The translations under genes and the position numbers were made by a program. The notes under the pieces are model-generated. The model worked only from the letters and a program-made list of their open reading frames with translations. It had not been told where the DNA came from and ran no database searches. DNA of 7,083 nt from JBMNTQ01 sp050945815 (GTDB lineage Bacteria > Bacillota > Clostridia > Christensenellales > JBMNTQ01), in NCBI GenBank assembly GCA_050945815.1, contig JBMNTQ010000112.1, forward strand, positions 1 through 7,083, written 5' to 3'. Below, piece after piece: positions 1-5,441 of the stretch; positions within the stretch are counted from its first letter, which is position 1, and the number at the start of each line of letters is the position of its first letter.

Positions 1-654
1 TTGGTTCATCACAGCCACGCGCTTTGCCATGCCGGACAGGTCATCCATGCTGTGAGACACCATCACAATCGTGGTCCCCCGGTCGTGCAGCTTTTTAACC
101 AACCGCAGGATACTCTTACGGCCCTGAGGGTCCAGCCCTGCCATAGGCTCGTCCAAAATCAACGTTTTAGGCTGCATAGCAATTACGCCTGCCAAAGCCA
201 CCCGCCGCTTCTGCCCGCCGGAAAGCTCCAGCGGCAATCGGGTTTTAAGCTCCGGCTCCAGCTCCACAATATCCATTGCCTCGTCCACCACGGCGGGAAT
301 CTCTTCCTTGGGCACGCCCAGCCTGCTGGGGCCGAAAGCAATGTCCTTTTCCACGGTCTCTTCAAAGAGCTGATATTCCGGATATTGGAAAACAAGCCCC
401 ACCTGCCGGCGCACAGCCTTCAAATCGACCCCTTTTTCCGTCAACTCCATCCCATAAACAGAGATTCGTCCGGATGTAGGCTTAAGCAAGCCGTTAATAT
501 GCTGCACTAGCGTAGTCTTGCCGCTGCCTGTATGCCCGATCAGCCCCAAAAACTCCCCGTCCTCGATGGTCAGGTTAATATCCTTTAGCGCAATGGCTTC
601 GTTGGGCGTATTAGGCATATAGATATGATCCATGTGCTCTATAATAATCGGCAT
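1..654 (-). CDS. ecfA2: ECF transporter ATPase EcfA2, 3' end beyond the window
   Basis: This is the second ATP-binding subunit of an energy-coupling factor transporter. It pairs with EcfA1 and the membrane protein EcfT to drive uptake of vitamins or metal ions through exchangeable S-components, on the cytoplasmic face of the membrane. The frame is open from the ATG at 654 to the left edge, giving 218 residues of the roughly 285 usual for the family. Visible motifs are Walker A GHTGSGKT (40-47), Q-loop Gln90 in FQYPEYQLF, signature LSGGQ (144-148), Walker B LILDEP with Asp168 and Glu169, D-loop GLDP (173-176) and switch His201. GGAGG lies 4 bases before the ATG, inside the end of ecfA1. The start overlaps ecfA1 by 16 bases, which suggests coupled translation. 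The N-terminal HIYMPNTP segment fits EcfA2 rather than EcfA1. The missing part would carry the C-terminal domain; ecfT probably follows (inference). Confidence 0.95.
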   Translation of the reverse strand, partial: MPIIIEHMDHIYMPNTPNEAIALKDINLTIEDGEFLGLIGHTGSGKTTLVQHINGLLKPTSGRISVYGMELTEKGVDLKAVRRQVGLVFQYPEYQLFEETVEKDIAFGPSRLGVPKEEIPAVVDEAMDIVELEPELKTRLPLELSGGQKRRVALAGVIAMQPKTLILDEPMAGLDPQGRKSILRLVKKLHDRGTTIVMVSHSMDDLSGMAKRVAVMNQ

Positions 655-1475
655 AGTTCCTCCGCCATTTCCTCTACGGTAAAGACCCAGCTCTCCAGGC
701 AAATCCCTTCCTGCTTCAACAGGTATAAAAGCTCCGCCATAGCAGGCACATCCAAGCCTAGGGCGCGGATCGTCTCCACCTTGGCAAACACTTCAGGCGG
801 CGTGCCGCACAGCACAGCCTCCCCCTCATTTACTACCACCACCCGATCAGCCAGCAGCGCTTCCTCCATATAGTGGGTAATGTGTACAACCGTTATTCCA
901 TCCTCGCGGTTCAGCCGCTTTACAGTCTGCATCACTTCCTGTCGCCCAGACGGATCCAGCATAGCAGTCGGCTCATCCAACACGATAATACTAGGCCGCA
1001 TAGCCAAAATCCCCGCAATCGCCACCCGCTGCTTCTGTCCGCCCGAGAGCATATGCGGGCCCTTGGCTGCATATTCCGTCATGCCCACAGCCAAAAGCGC
1101 CTCATCCACCCGCCGGCGGATCTCCGACGATTCAACCCCCAGGTTCTCCGGCCCAAACGCCACATCCTCCTCCACAACCCCAGCCACCAGTTGGTTGTCC
1201 GGGTTCTGGAACACCATCCCGCAATTGCGCCGAATCTCCCAAACCATCTCCTCTTCTCGCGTGTCGATGCCATCCACCACCACCACTCCCTCAGAAGGAA
1301 CCAGTATGGCATTCAGCATCTTGGCAAACGTACTCTTGCCCGAACCATTATGCCCCACCACAGCAACAAATTCGCCCCGCTCGATGTTCAAACTTAGGTG
1401 CCGCAGCGCCTCGTCGGCCATCTCCTCTTCATCCGTCGGGTAGCTATAGGAAACATTATCCGCTTGTATGATCAT
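639..1475 (-). CDS. ecfA1: ECF transporter ATPase EcfA1
   Basis: This is the first ATPase of the energy-coupling factor module, forming a heterodimer with EcfA2. I place the start at the ATG at 1475, giving 278 residues, the usual size. The frame stays open for 60 more codons upstream, but that part does not resemble the family, and GGGAG sits 8 bases before this ATG. Motifs are Walker A GHNGSGKST (41-49), Q-loop Gln90 in VFQNPDNQL, signature LSGGQ (143-147), Walker B IIVLDEP with Asp167 and Glu168, D-loop AMLDP (171-175) and switch His201 in HITHYMEEA. The TAMLDPSGR run is typical of EcfA1. The last 60 or so residues form the C-terminal region used for dimer contact in this family. The gene ends inside ecfA2 and lies 212 bases after rplQ, so it may be less tightly linked to the ribosomal genes than they are to each other. 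Confidence 0.95.
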   Translation of the reverse strand: MIIQADNVSYSYPTDEEEMADEALRHLSLNIERGEFVAVVGHNGSGKSTFAKMLNAILVPSEGVVVVDGIDTREEEMVWEIRRNCGMVFQNPDNQLVAGVVEEDVAFGPENLGVESSEIRRRVDEALLAVGMTEYAAKGPHMLSGGQKQRVAIAGILAMRPSIIVLDEPTAMLDPSGRQEVMQTVKRLNREDGITVVHITHYMEEALLADRVVVVNEGEAVLCGTPPEVFAKVETIRALGLDVPAMAELLYLLKQEGICLESWVFTVEEMAEELCRLL

Positions 1476-1483
1476 GCAGTATT

Positions 1484-1488
1484 CTCCC
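1484..1488 (-). promoter_or_regulatory. Ribosome binding site of ecfA1
   Basis: GGGAG on the minus strand stands 8 bases before the ATG at 1475. This decides the start, because the same frame is open up to 1655 but the earlier starts (including the ATG ATG pair at 1553-1548) have no comparable site. Confidence 0.7.
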
Positions 1489-1612
1489 GTTTTCCCAATG
1501 TCCCCCAGCAGCTCCGCGCTGCGTACATACAGCGCCGCTTCTTTCAACATCATATCGTATTTGCCCCGTACAATCCAGCCCTTTCGAAACGATCGGTTTA
1601 TAAAACAATGCA

Positions 1613-1652
1613 GGCCAGAAGCAGCAGGGCTCCCCCCCATCCGCATCCGGCC
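1613..1652 (-). other. Possible RNA hairpin in the rplQ-ecfA1 gap
   Basis: The 212 bases between rplQ and ecfA1 (1476-1687) hold no gene I can support. Read on the minus strand, GGCCGGA (1652-1646) can pair with UCUGGCC (1619-1613): seven pairs including one G-U, around a 26-base loop. The loop is G-rich on one side and holds GGGAGCCC. The downstream sequence is TGCATTGTTTTA, so the T-run is short and starts several bases after the stem. It could weakly attenuate transcription between the ribosomal block and the ecf genes, but it is a poor match to a classical terminator. No convincing promoter is visible in the gap. Confidence 0.25.
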
Positions 1653-1687
1653 CATCAGAGTATCAATTCTTAGCTTATCCTTCGCGT

Positions 1688-2182
1688 TCAGACAAGCTCC
1701 AATACAACCATTTCCGCTGCGTCGCCGCGACGCGGGCCCATCTTCAAAATACGAGTATATCCGCCACGGCCCACTTCCTGGCTGCGCTTATCGTATTTCG
1801 GCCCAAGCTCAGTAAAGAGTTTCTCTACCACAGGGTAGGTAATCTCCCGTAAACGAGCCTTATATTGCGCCTTGCTCTCGTCATCTTTGCGGGTCAGCGG
1901 CACATTATACAAATAAGACATCATCATGCGGCGCGCGCTCAGCTTGGACGGCATATCGTTCCTGAATTCCTTTTCACCGTCAGCAGTCTGCTTCTTCACC
2001 ATTACGGTGTTGTTATGCTCTTTAATCGCGAGCGTAATAAACTTTTCGGCTATCTTGCGAACCTCTTTCGCCCGAGCTTCGGTGGTAACGATCTTACCGT
2101 TCCACAGCAAAGCCGTAGTAAGATTACGCAAAATGGCTCTGCGCTGGTCGGAAGCCCTGCCGAGTTTTCGATTTGCGGCCAT
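1688..2182 (-). CDS. rplQ: 50S ribosomal protein L17, enlarged form
   Basis: L17 is a protein of the large ribosomal subunit near the peptide exit tunnel. The N-terminus (NRKLGRASDQRRAILRNL) and the C-terminus (GGYTRILKMGPRRGD, then LELV) are the family's two most conserved blocks. The protein has 164 residues, against about 115 to 125 in most bacteria such as Bacillus. The extra length falls in two places when compared with the Bacillus sequence from memory: around residues 53-80, before SARRMMMSYLYN, and around residues 94-113, before the helix leading into the GGYTRI block. Both insertions are rich in charged residues. Start ATG at 2182 has GGAGGG 8 bases upstream. The gene follows rpoA after 20 bases, its standard place at the end of the alpha operon. 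Longer L17 forms exist in some Clostridia, so this is probably lineage-specific and not an error. Confidence 0.98.
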   Translation of the reverse strand: MAANRKLGRASDQRRAILRNLTTALLWNGKIVTTEARAKEVRKIAEKFITLAIKEHNNTVMVKKQTADGEKEFRNDMPSKLSARRMMMSYLYNVPLTRKDDESKAQYKARLREITYPVVEKLFTELGPKYDKRSQEVGRGGYTRILKMGPRRGDAAEMVVLELV

Positions 2183-2202
2183 TTCACATTCCCTCCAAAC
2201 TA

Positions 2203-3147
2203 TTAATCGTCATTTTGTCTCAGCGCCAAGCCCAGTCCATCCAACTTCTGCTTTACTTCGTCCAAAGACTTGCGCCCCAGGTTTCTAACCTTCATCATGT
2301 CCTCTTCGTTTCGCTGCACCAGTTCTTCCACGGTATTGATGCCTGCCCGCTTCAAGCAGTTGTAGGAACGCACGGAAAGGTCCAGCTCTTCGATGGTCAT
2401 TTCCAGAATCTTTTCCTTCTTGTCCTCTTCCTTCTCCACCATGATTTCAACATTCGCCACATGGTCCGTAAGGTTGATAAACAGCATCAAATGCTCGCTG
2501 AGAATCTTGGCGCCCAAGCTAACCGCCTCCTCGGGGCGGGTACTGCCATCGGTCCAAACCTCTAGAGTCAGCTTGTCATAGTCGGTAATCTGGCCGACCC
2601 GAGTATTCTCCACATTAAAATTAACTTTCTTTATAGGCGTAAAAATGGAATCCACCGGTATAATCCCGATTGGCTGGTTGGGCTGCTTGTTTTTCTCAGC
2701 GCCAACATAGCCGCGGCCTTTGGCCAGGGTAATTTCCATATTTAAAACCGCGTCCTCATTCAACGTGGCAATGTGCAGGTCCGGATTCTGGATCTCAATC
2801 TCCGAACCGCCGTCAATATCGCTGGCCTTCAGGTCACAAGGACCCCTGCGGTGAATGCTAACTGTCCGAGGCTCATCAGCAAACATCTTAACGGATAACT
2901 CTTTCAAGTTCAGAATAATCTCCGAAATATCCTCCCGCACACCTTCAATCGTGGAAAATTCGTGCAATATTCCGTCTACCTTTACGCTGGTTACAGCAAC
3001 ACCGGGAAGCGAAGATAATAAAATCCTGCGCAGGGAATTGCCCAGCGTGATCCCAAAACCACGCTCCAAAGGCTCCACTACAAATTTCCCATAATCATTG
3101 CCTTCAGCATGTATAAACTCAATTCTGGGCTTTTCAATCTCGATCAA
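2203..3147 (-). CDS. rpoA: DNA-directed RNA polymerase subunit alpha
   Basis: Alpha dimerises to start RNA polymerase assembly and touches promoter UP elements and activators through its C-terminal domain. The 314 residues match the Bacillus length. The N-terminal domain (about 1-230) carries FVVEPLERGFGITLGNSLRR and the LLSSLPG block; a linker rich in Glu and Lys follows; the C-terminal domain (about 245-314) has SVRSYNCLKRAGINTVEEL and the helix-hairpin-helix NLGRKSLDEVKQKL. Arg260 in VRSYNCLK corresponds to E. coli Arg265, which contacts UP-element DNA. The start codon is TTG at 3147, with AAGGAGG 8 bases upstream; the next codons give IEIEKPRIE, the expected N-terminus, so no ATG alternative is needed. 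It lies 69 bases after rpsD and 20 before rplQ. The 69-base leader can form a small stem covering the ribosome binding site. Confidence 0.98.
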   Translation of the reverse strand: MIEIEKPRIEFIHAEGNDYGKFVVEPLERGFGITLGNSLRRILLSSLPGVAVTSVKVDGILHEFSTIEGVREDISEIILNLKELSVKMFADEPRTVSIHRRGPCDLKASDIDGGSEIEIQNPDLHIATLNEDAVLNMEITLAKGRGYVGAEKNKQPNQPIGIIPVDSIFTPIKKVNFNVENTRVGQITDYDKLTLEVWTDGSTRPEEAVSLGAKILSEHLMLFINLTDHVANVEIMVEKEEDKKEKILEMTIEELDLSVRSYNCLKRAGINTVEELVQRNEEDMMKVRNLGRKSLDEVKQKLDGLGLALRQNDD

Positions 3148-3155
3148 GCGCTTTC

Positions 3156-3162
3156 CCTCCTT
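3156..3162 (-). promoter_or_regulatory. Ribosome binding site of rpoA (TTG start)
   Basis: AAGGAGG on the minus strand, 8 bases before the TTG at 3147. It supports TTG as the real start. GGAGG (3160-3156) is complementary to CCUCC 21 bases earlier in the transcript (3186-3182), so a five-pair stem could hide this site. Confidence 0.8.
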
Positions 3163-3216
3163 ATTGTCATGCGTCTCTGTGGGAGGTCTATCTCATCACA
3201 TAAACAAATCATACCA

Positions 3217-3837
3217 TTATCTGGAATAAAGCTCAACAATCAAGTGTTCCTCAATGGTCAGGTCGATATCATCCCTAGTAGGCAGCGCAACAACCCTACC
3301 AGTCATAGTATCCAAGTCTGCCTCCAACCAGCCGGGGGTCAATTTGCCTTCGGTCTCACGAATCTGTTTGAACAGTTCTTTGTCATGGCTGGTATTCTTC
3401 ACAGAAATCACATCCCCTACCTTAACCAGGCAGGAAGGAATGTCCACTTTACGGTCGTTGATACGGAAATGTCCGTGGGTAATCAACTGCCTAGCTTGCG
3501 CCCTAGATGCTGCAAAGCCCAAGCGGTAAACGATGTTGTCAAACCGCCGCTCCAAAAGGCGCAGCAGGTTTTCGCCCGTAACACCCTTTTGCTTTTCAGC
3601 AATCTCAAAATATTTATGAAACTGCGATTCAAGCAGCCCATAGGCCCGCTTGGTCTTTTGCTTCTCGCGAAGCTGCAAACCATATTCAGAAACCTTACGA
3701 CGACCCTGCCCATGCTGTCCCGGGGGCTTCCCGCGAGACATGCCGCACTTAGCAGAATAACAGCGGTCTCCCTTTAAAAACAGCTTGGTTCCTTCTCTGC
3801 GGCAGAGACGGCAAACTGAGCCTGTATATCTTGCCAT
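3217..3837 (-). CDS. rpsD: 30S ribosomal protein S4, zinc-binding form
   Basis: S4 is a primary 16S rRNA binder that nucleates small-subunit assembly and, in several bacteria, represses its own operon. The chosen start, ATG at 3837, gives 206 residues and the standard MARYTGSVCRLCR N-terminus; the frame is open upstream to 3894, but those residues lie in the rpsK end and match nothing. GAGGAGG is 10 bases before the ATG. Four cysteines, Cys9, Cys12, Cys26 and Cys31, form the zinc site of the C+ type seen in Thermus S4. The S4 RNA-binding domain follows at about 95-160 (FAASRAQARQLITHGHFRIN). The gene lies 22 bases after rpsK and before rpoA. Bacillus keeps rpsD elsewhere, so this placement speaks for Clostridia and would allow direct feedback on the alpha block. 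Confidence 0.98.
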   Translation of the reverse strand: MARYTGSVCRLCRREGTKLFLKGDRCYSAKCGMSRGKPPGQHGQGRRKVSEYGLQLREKQKTKRAYGLLESQFHKYFEIAEKQKGVTGENLLRLLERRFDNIVYRLGFAASRAQARQLITHGHFRINDRKVDIPSCLVKVGDVISVKNTSHDKELFKQIRETEGKLTPGWLEADLDTMTGRVVALPTRDDIDLTIEEHLIVELYSR

Positions 3838-3847
3838 AATTGTATTG

Positions 3848-3854
3848 CCTCCTC
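3848..3854 (-). promoter_or_regulatory. Ribosome binding site of rpsD
   Basis: GAGGAGG on the minus strand lies in the 22-base gap after rpsK, 10 bases before the ATG at 3837. It rules out the longer open frame that begins inside rpsK. Confidence 0.8.
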
Positions 3855-3859
3855 TAAAA

Positions 3860-4261
3860 TTAAACTCTTCTGCGTTTGGGCGGGCGGCAGCCATTGTGCG
3901 GAATGGGCGTCACATCTTTAATCAGGCTGACTTCCAATCCCGCAGTCTGCAGCGCGCGAATCGCAGCCTCACGCCCGCTTCCCGGCCCCTTCACATAAAC
4001 CTCAACACGTTTGAGGCCATGCTCCATAGCCGCCTTCGCAGCAACATCTGCGGCAGTCTGTGCAGCAAAAGGCGTGGATTTCTTCGAACCACGAAAGCCC
4101 ATGCCGCCGGCACTCGCCCAAGAGAGGGCATTCCCGGCCACATCTGTAATGGTCACAATGGTATTATTAAACGATGATTTTATATGTGCAGCGCCGCTCT
4201 CAATATTTTTTCTATCCCGGCGCTTCCTGGTTGTGCCTTTTCTAGTCTTCGGCTTTGCCAT
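3860..4261 (-). CDS. rpsK: 30S ribosomal protein S11
   Basis: S11 lies on the platform of the 30S subunit next to the mRNA exit region. At 133 residues it has normal length. A basic N-terminal tail (KPKTRKGTTRKRRDRKN) is followed by the conserved AHIKSSFNNTIVTITD strand pair, the SAGGMGFRGSKKSTPFAAQ region, the KGPGSGREAAIRAL helix and the family end PIPHNGCRPPKRRRV. The ATG at 4261 has GGAGG 7 bases upstream. It starts 17 bases after the rpsM stop and ends 22 bases before rpsD, the tight spacing expected inside one transcript. Nothing in it is unusual. Confidence 0.99.
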   Translation of the reverse strand: MAKPKTRKGTTRKRRDRKNIESGAAHIKSSFNNTIVTITDVAGNALSWASAGGMGFRGSKKSTPFAAQTAADVAAKAAMEHGLKRVEVYVKGPGSGREAAIRALQTAGLEVSLIKDVTPIPHNGCRPPKRRRV

Positions 4262-4278
4262 TTGATTTCCTCCCCCGC

Positions 4279-4647
4279 TTACTTCTTCTTGCCGCCAACA
4301 GTCCTCTTGGGTCCTTTACGCGTACGAGCATTTTGTTTGGTGCTCTGTCCGCGCACAGGCAAGCCCCGGCGGTGGCGAATCCCGCGATAACAGCCAATTT
4401 CCATCAGGCGCTTGATGTTCAGGGAAGCCTCCCTGCGCAAATCGCCTTCCACCTTCACATAATGATCTATATATTCTCTGAGCTTGCTAACATCCCCCTC
4501 AGAGAGATCCCGAACCCTAATGTCAGGGTCTACGCCGGTACTTTTCAGGATGTTACTGGAGAGCGTGCGACCAATTCCATAAATATAGGTCAGGCCAATC
4601 TCCACACGTTTGTCCCTTGGCAGATCCACACCAGCAATACGTGCCAT
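4279..4647 (-). CDS. rpsM: 30S ribosomal protein S13
   Basis: S13 sits in the head of the 30S subunit, bridges to the 50S subunit and contacts the P-site tRNA through its basic tail. The 122 residues show the N-terminal MARIAGVDLPRDKRVEIGLTY block, the YGIGRT helix-two-turn-helix region, RGIRHRRGLPVRGQSTKQNART and a Lys-rich C-terminus (GPKRTVGGKKK). The ATG at 4647 has GGAGGTG upstream, with GGAGG 11 bases away, slightly longer than at the other genes here. It opens the rpsM-rpsK-rpsD-rpoA block, equivalent to the E. coli alpha operon. In front of it is a 135-base gap with a good hairpin, the likeliest place in this window for local control. Confidence 0.99.
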   Translation of the reverse strand: MARIAGVDLPRDKRVEIGLTYIYGIGRTLSSNILKSTGVDPDIRVRDLSEGDVSKLREYIDHYVKVEGDLRREASLNIKRLMEIGCYRGIRHRRGLPVRGQSTKQNARTRKGPKRTVGGKKK

Positions 4648-4692
4648 TGATGTCTACACCTCCACAATGATTTCAATATCATCACGATTATA

Positions 4693-4722
4693 CGGCCATA
4701 GCCCTTTGAAACTATGCAGCCG
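4693..4722 (-). promoter_or_regulatory. Hairpin in the rpmJ-rpsM leader, possible control site
   Basis: In the 135-base gap 4648-4782, the minus-strand sequence CGGC-UG-CAUAG (4722-4712) can pair with CUAUGGCCG (4701-4693): nine pairs, with the UG as a two-base bulge and a ten-base loop UUUCAAAGGG. AAGGG in the loop is complementary to CCCUU earlier in the leader (4770-4766), so a pseudoknot is conceivable. A perfect TATAAT (4692-4687) follows the stem directly, but there is no good -35 hexamer at 16 to 18 bases. No T-run follows, so it is not a terminator. S4 control of the alpha operon acts at the rpsM leader in E. coli; a similar role here is inference only. Confidence 0.4.
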
Positions 4723-4782
4723 CGCCATATAAACGGATTGTTGCCATAAATCGTATATTTTACACAAGGGTGAAAGCCGGGT

Positions 4783-4896
4783 TTATCCCTGCTTTTGCTT
4801 ATGTTTGGGATTCATACAAATCACCATAACTTTGCCATGGCGTTTGATTATCTTACATTTTTCACAGATCGGTTTCACTGATGGCTTAACCTTCAT
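4783..4896 (-). CDS. rpmJ: 50S ribosomal protein L36, zinc-binding form
   Basis: L36 is the smallest large-subunit protein and helps order 23S rRNA near the base of the L7/L12 stalk. The 37 codons read MKVKPSVKPICEKCKII onward and end in KHKQKQG. Cys11, Cys14, Cys27 and His32 form the zinc ribbon CxxC-x12-C-x4-H of the C+ type. The ATG at 4896 has AAGGAGG 8 bases upstream. It lies 25 bases after infA, the usual neighbour order in Bacillota. With S4 it is the second zinc-type ribosomal protein here; no zinc-free paralogue is present in the window. Confidence 0.98.
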   Translation of the reverse strand: MKVKPSVKPICEKCKIIKRHGKVMVICMNPKHKQKQG

Positions 4897-4921
4897 GAAC
4901 GTATCCTCCTTCGATTTTGCT

Positions 4922-5143
4922 CTACGCTTTACCGCGCCAGGTAATACGGCCCCTTGTCAGATCATAAGGAGACAATTCGATGGTAACCTTATCCCCAGGC
5001 AATATCCGTATAAAGTTCATACGCAGCTTTCCTGATATATGGGCCAATATTTTATGCCCATTTTCCAACTCCACCTGAAACACCGCGTTGGGAAACGCTT
5101 CGATTACCTTTCCTTCTACTTCAATAATATCCTGTTTGGACAA
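4922..5143 (-). CDS. infA: Translation initiation factor IF-1
   Basis: IF-1 binds the A site of the 30S subunit during initiation and works with IF-2 and IF-3. The 73 residues form a single OB fold: SKQDIIEVEGKVIEAFPNA, then FQVELENGHKILAHISGKLR, then ILPGDKVTIELSPYDLTRG and the ending RITWRGKA, all at normal length. The start codon is TTG at 5143, supported by GAGGAGGG with GGAGG 6 bases upstream; no in-frame ATG gives a sensible N-terminus. Only one base separates it from the stop of the KOW gene, so its ribosome binding site lies wholly inside that gene and translation is probably coupled. Rpm J follows after 25 bases. Use of TTG for an initiation factor may limit its output or make it sensitive to initiation fidelity (inference). 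Confidence 0.98.
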   Translation of the reverse strand: MSKQDIIEVEGKVIEAFPNAVFQVELENGHKILAHISGKLRMNFIRILPGDKVTIELSPYDLTRGRITWRGKA

Positions 5144-5144
5144 G

Positions 5145-5426
5145 CTAACCCTCCTCTTTTCTGTTGAATCCCATCTCTGACAATGCGCCTCGAATGTCGC
5201 TGTCCAGCGCCGTGCCGCCGCATAGCTTGCTCACCAAATCCTGTGCAATATGCGGCAATATTCTAACATGCCTGCGCTTTTTTCGCTTGGGACAACCAAC
5301 CTTCCTCAAACAACCGTCTGCCAGTCCCACATAGTCGCCATCCACAAAGACGACAATCATATGTCTTCCTTTGTCCCGGCCTGCGGTAGAGCAAACAACT
5401 CTGCCTACCTCAATCAACTCTTTCAA
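5145..5426 (-). CDS. KOW domain RNA-binding protein (L14e-like)
   Basis: This small basic protein of 93 residues resembles the KOW/L14e-like family often found between map and infA in Bacillota (ybzG position in Bacillus, from memory). The N-terminal half carries the KOW-type SH3 barrel: ELIEVGRVVCSTAGRDKGR, then MIVVFVDGDYVGLADG and LRKVGCPKRKKRRHVRI, which ends in a strongly basic patch likely to touch RNA. Residues from about 60 on are less conserved and end in acidic KEEG. The start is TTG at 5426 with GGAGGTG upstream, GGAGG 6 bases away. It begins 15 bases after map and ends one base before infA. Its place suggests a ribosome-associated role, but the exact function is not established; the family name rests on sequence feel and position. 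Confidence 0.9.
   Translation of the reverse strand: MKELIEVGRVVCSTAGRDKGRHMIVVFVDGDYVGLADGCLRKVGCPKRKKRRHVRILPHIAQDLVSKLCGGTALDSDIRGALSEMGFNRKEEG
5150..5154 (-). promoter_or_regulatory. Ribosome binding site of infA (TTG start)
   Basis: GGAGG on the minus strand, within the longer run GAGGAGGG, lies 6 bases before the TTG at 5143. It is located inside the last codons of the upstream KOW gene. Confidence 0.8.
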
Positions 5427-5432
5427 GCGGCA

Positions 5433-5437
5433 CCTCC
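5433..5437 (-). promoter_or_regulatory. Ribosome binding site of the KOW gene (TTG start)
   Basis: GGAGG on the minus strand, extended to GGAGGTG, lies in the 15-base gap after map and 6 bases before the TTG at 5426. Confidence 0.75.
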
Positions 5438-5441
5438 GTCA

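Noticed and set aside
1..510. Long open frame on the plus strand
   Set aside because: It is the mirror of ecfA2, has no ribosome binding site inside the window, and its translation resembles no family.
1549..1573. Promoter-like pair TTGTAC and TATGAT on the minus strand before ecfA1
   Set aside because: The hexamers are only 13 bases apart, too close for a standard sigma-A promoter.
1613..1652. Classical intrinsic terminator after rplQ
   Set aside because: The stem is short with a 26-base loop and the T-run is delayed and interrupted, so I list it only as a possible hairpin.
1476..1655. 60-codon N-terminal extension of ecfA1
   Set aside because: The frame is open, but the residues do not resemble the family, the earlier ATGs lack ribosome binding sites, and the ATG at 1475 has GGGAG and gives the usual 278 residues.
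3144..3170. Eight-codon leader frame (ATG at 3170 to TGA at 3144) overlapping the rpoA start
   Set aside because: It contains the rpoA ribosome binding site but has no clear site of its own; a chance frame is likelier.
3109..3777. 222-codon open frame on the plus strand
   Set aside because: It runs antisense through rpsD and the rpoA start, both certain genes; the product looks random in composition.
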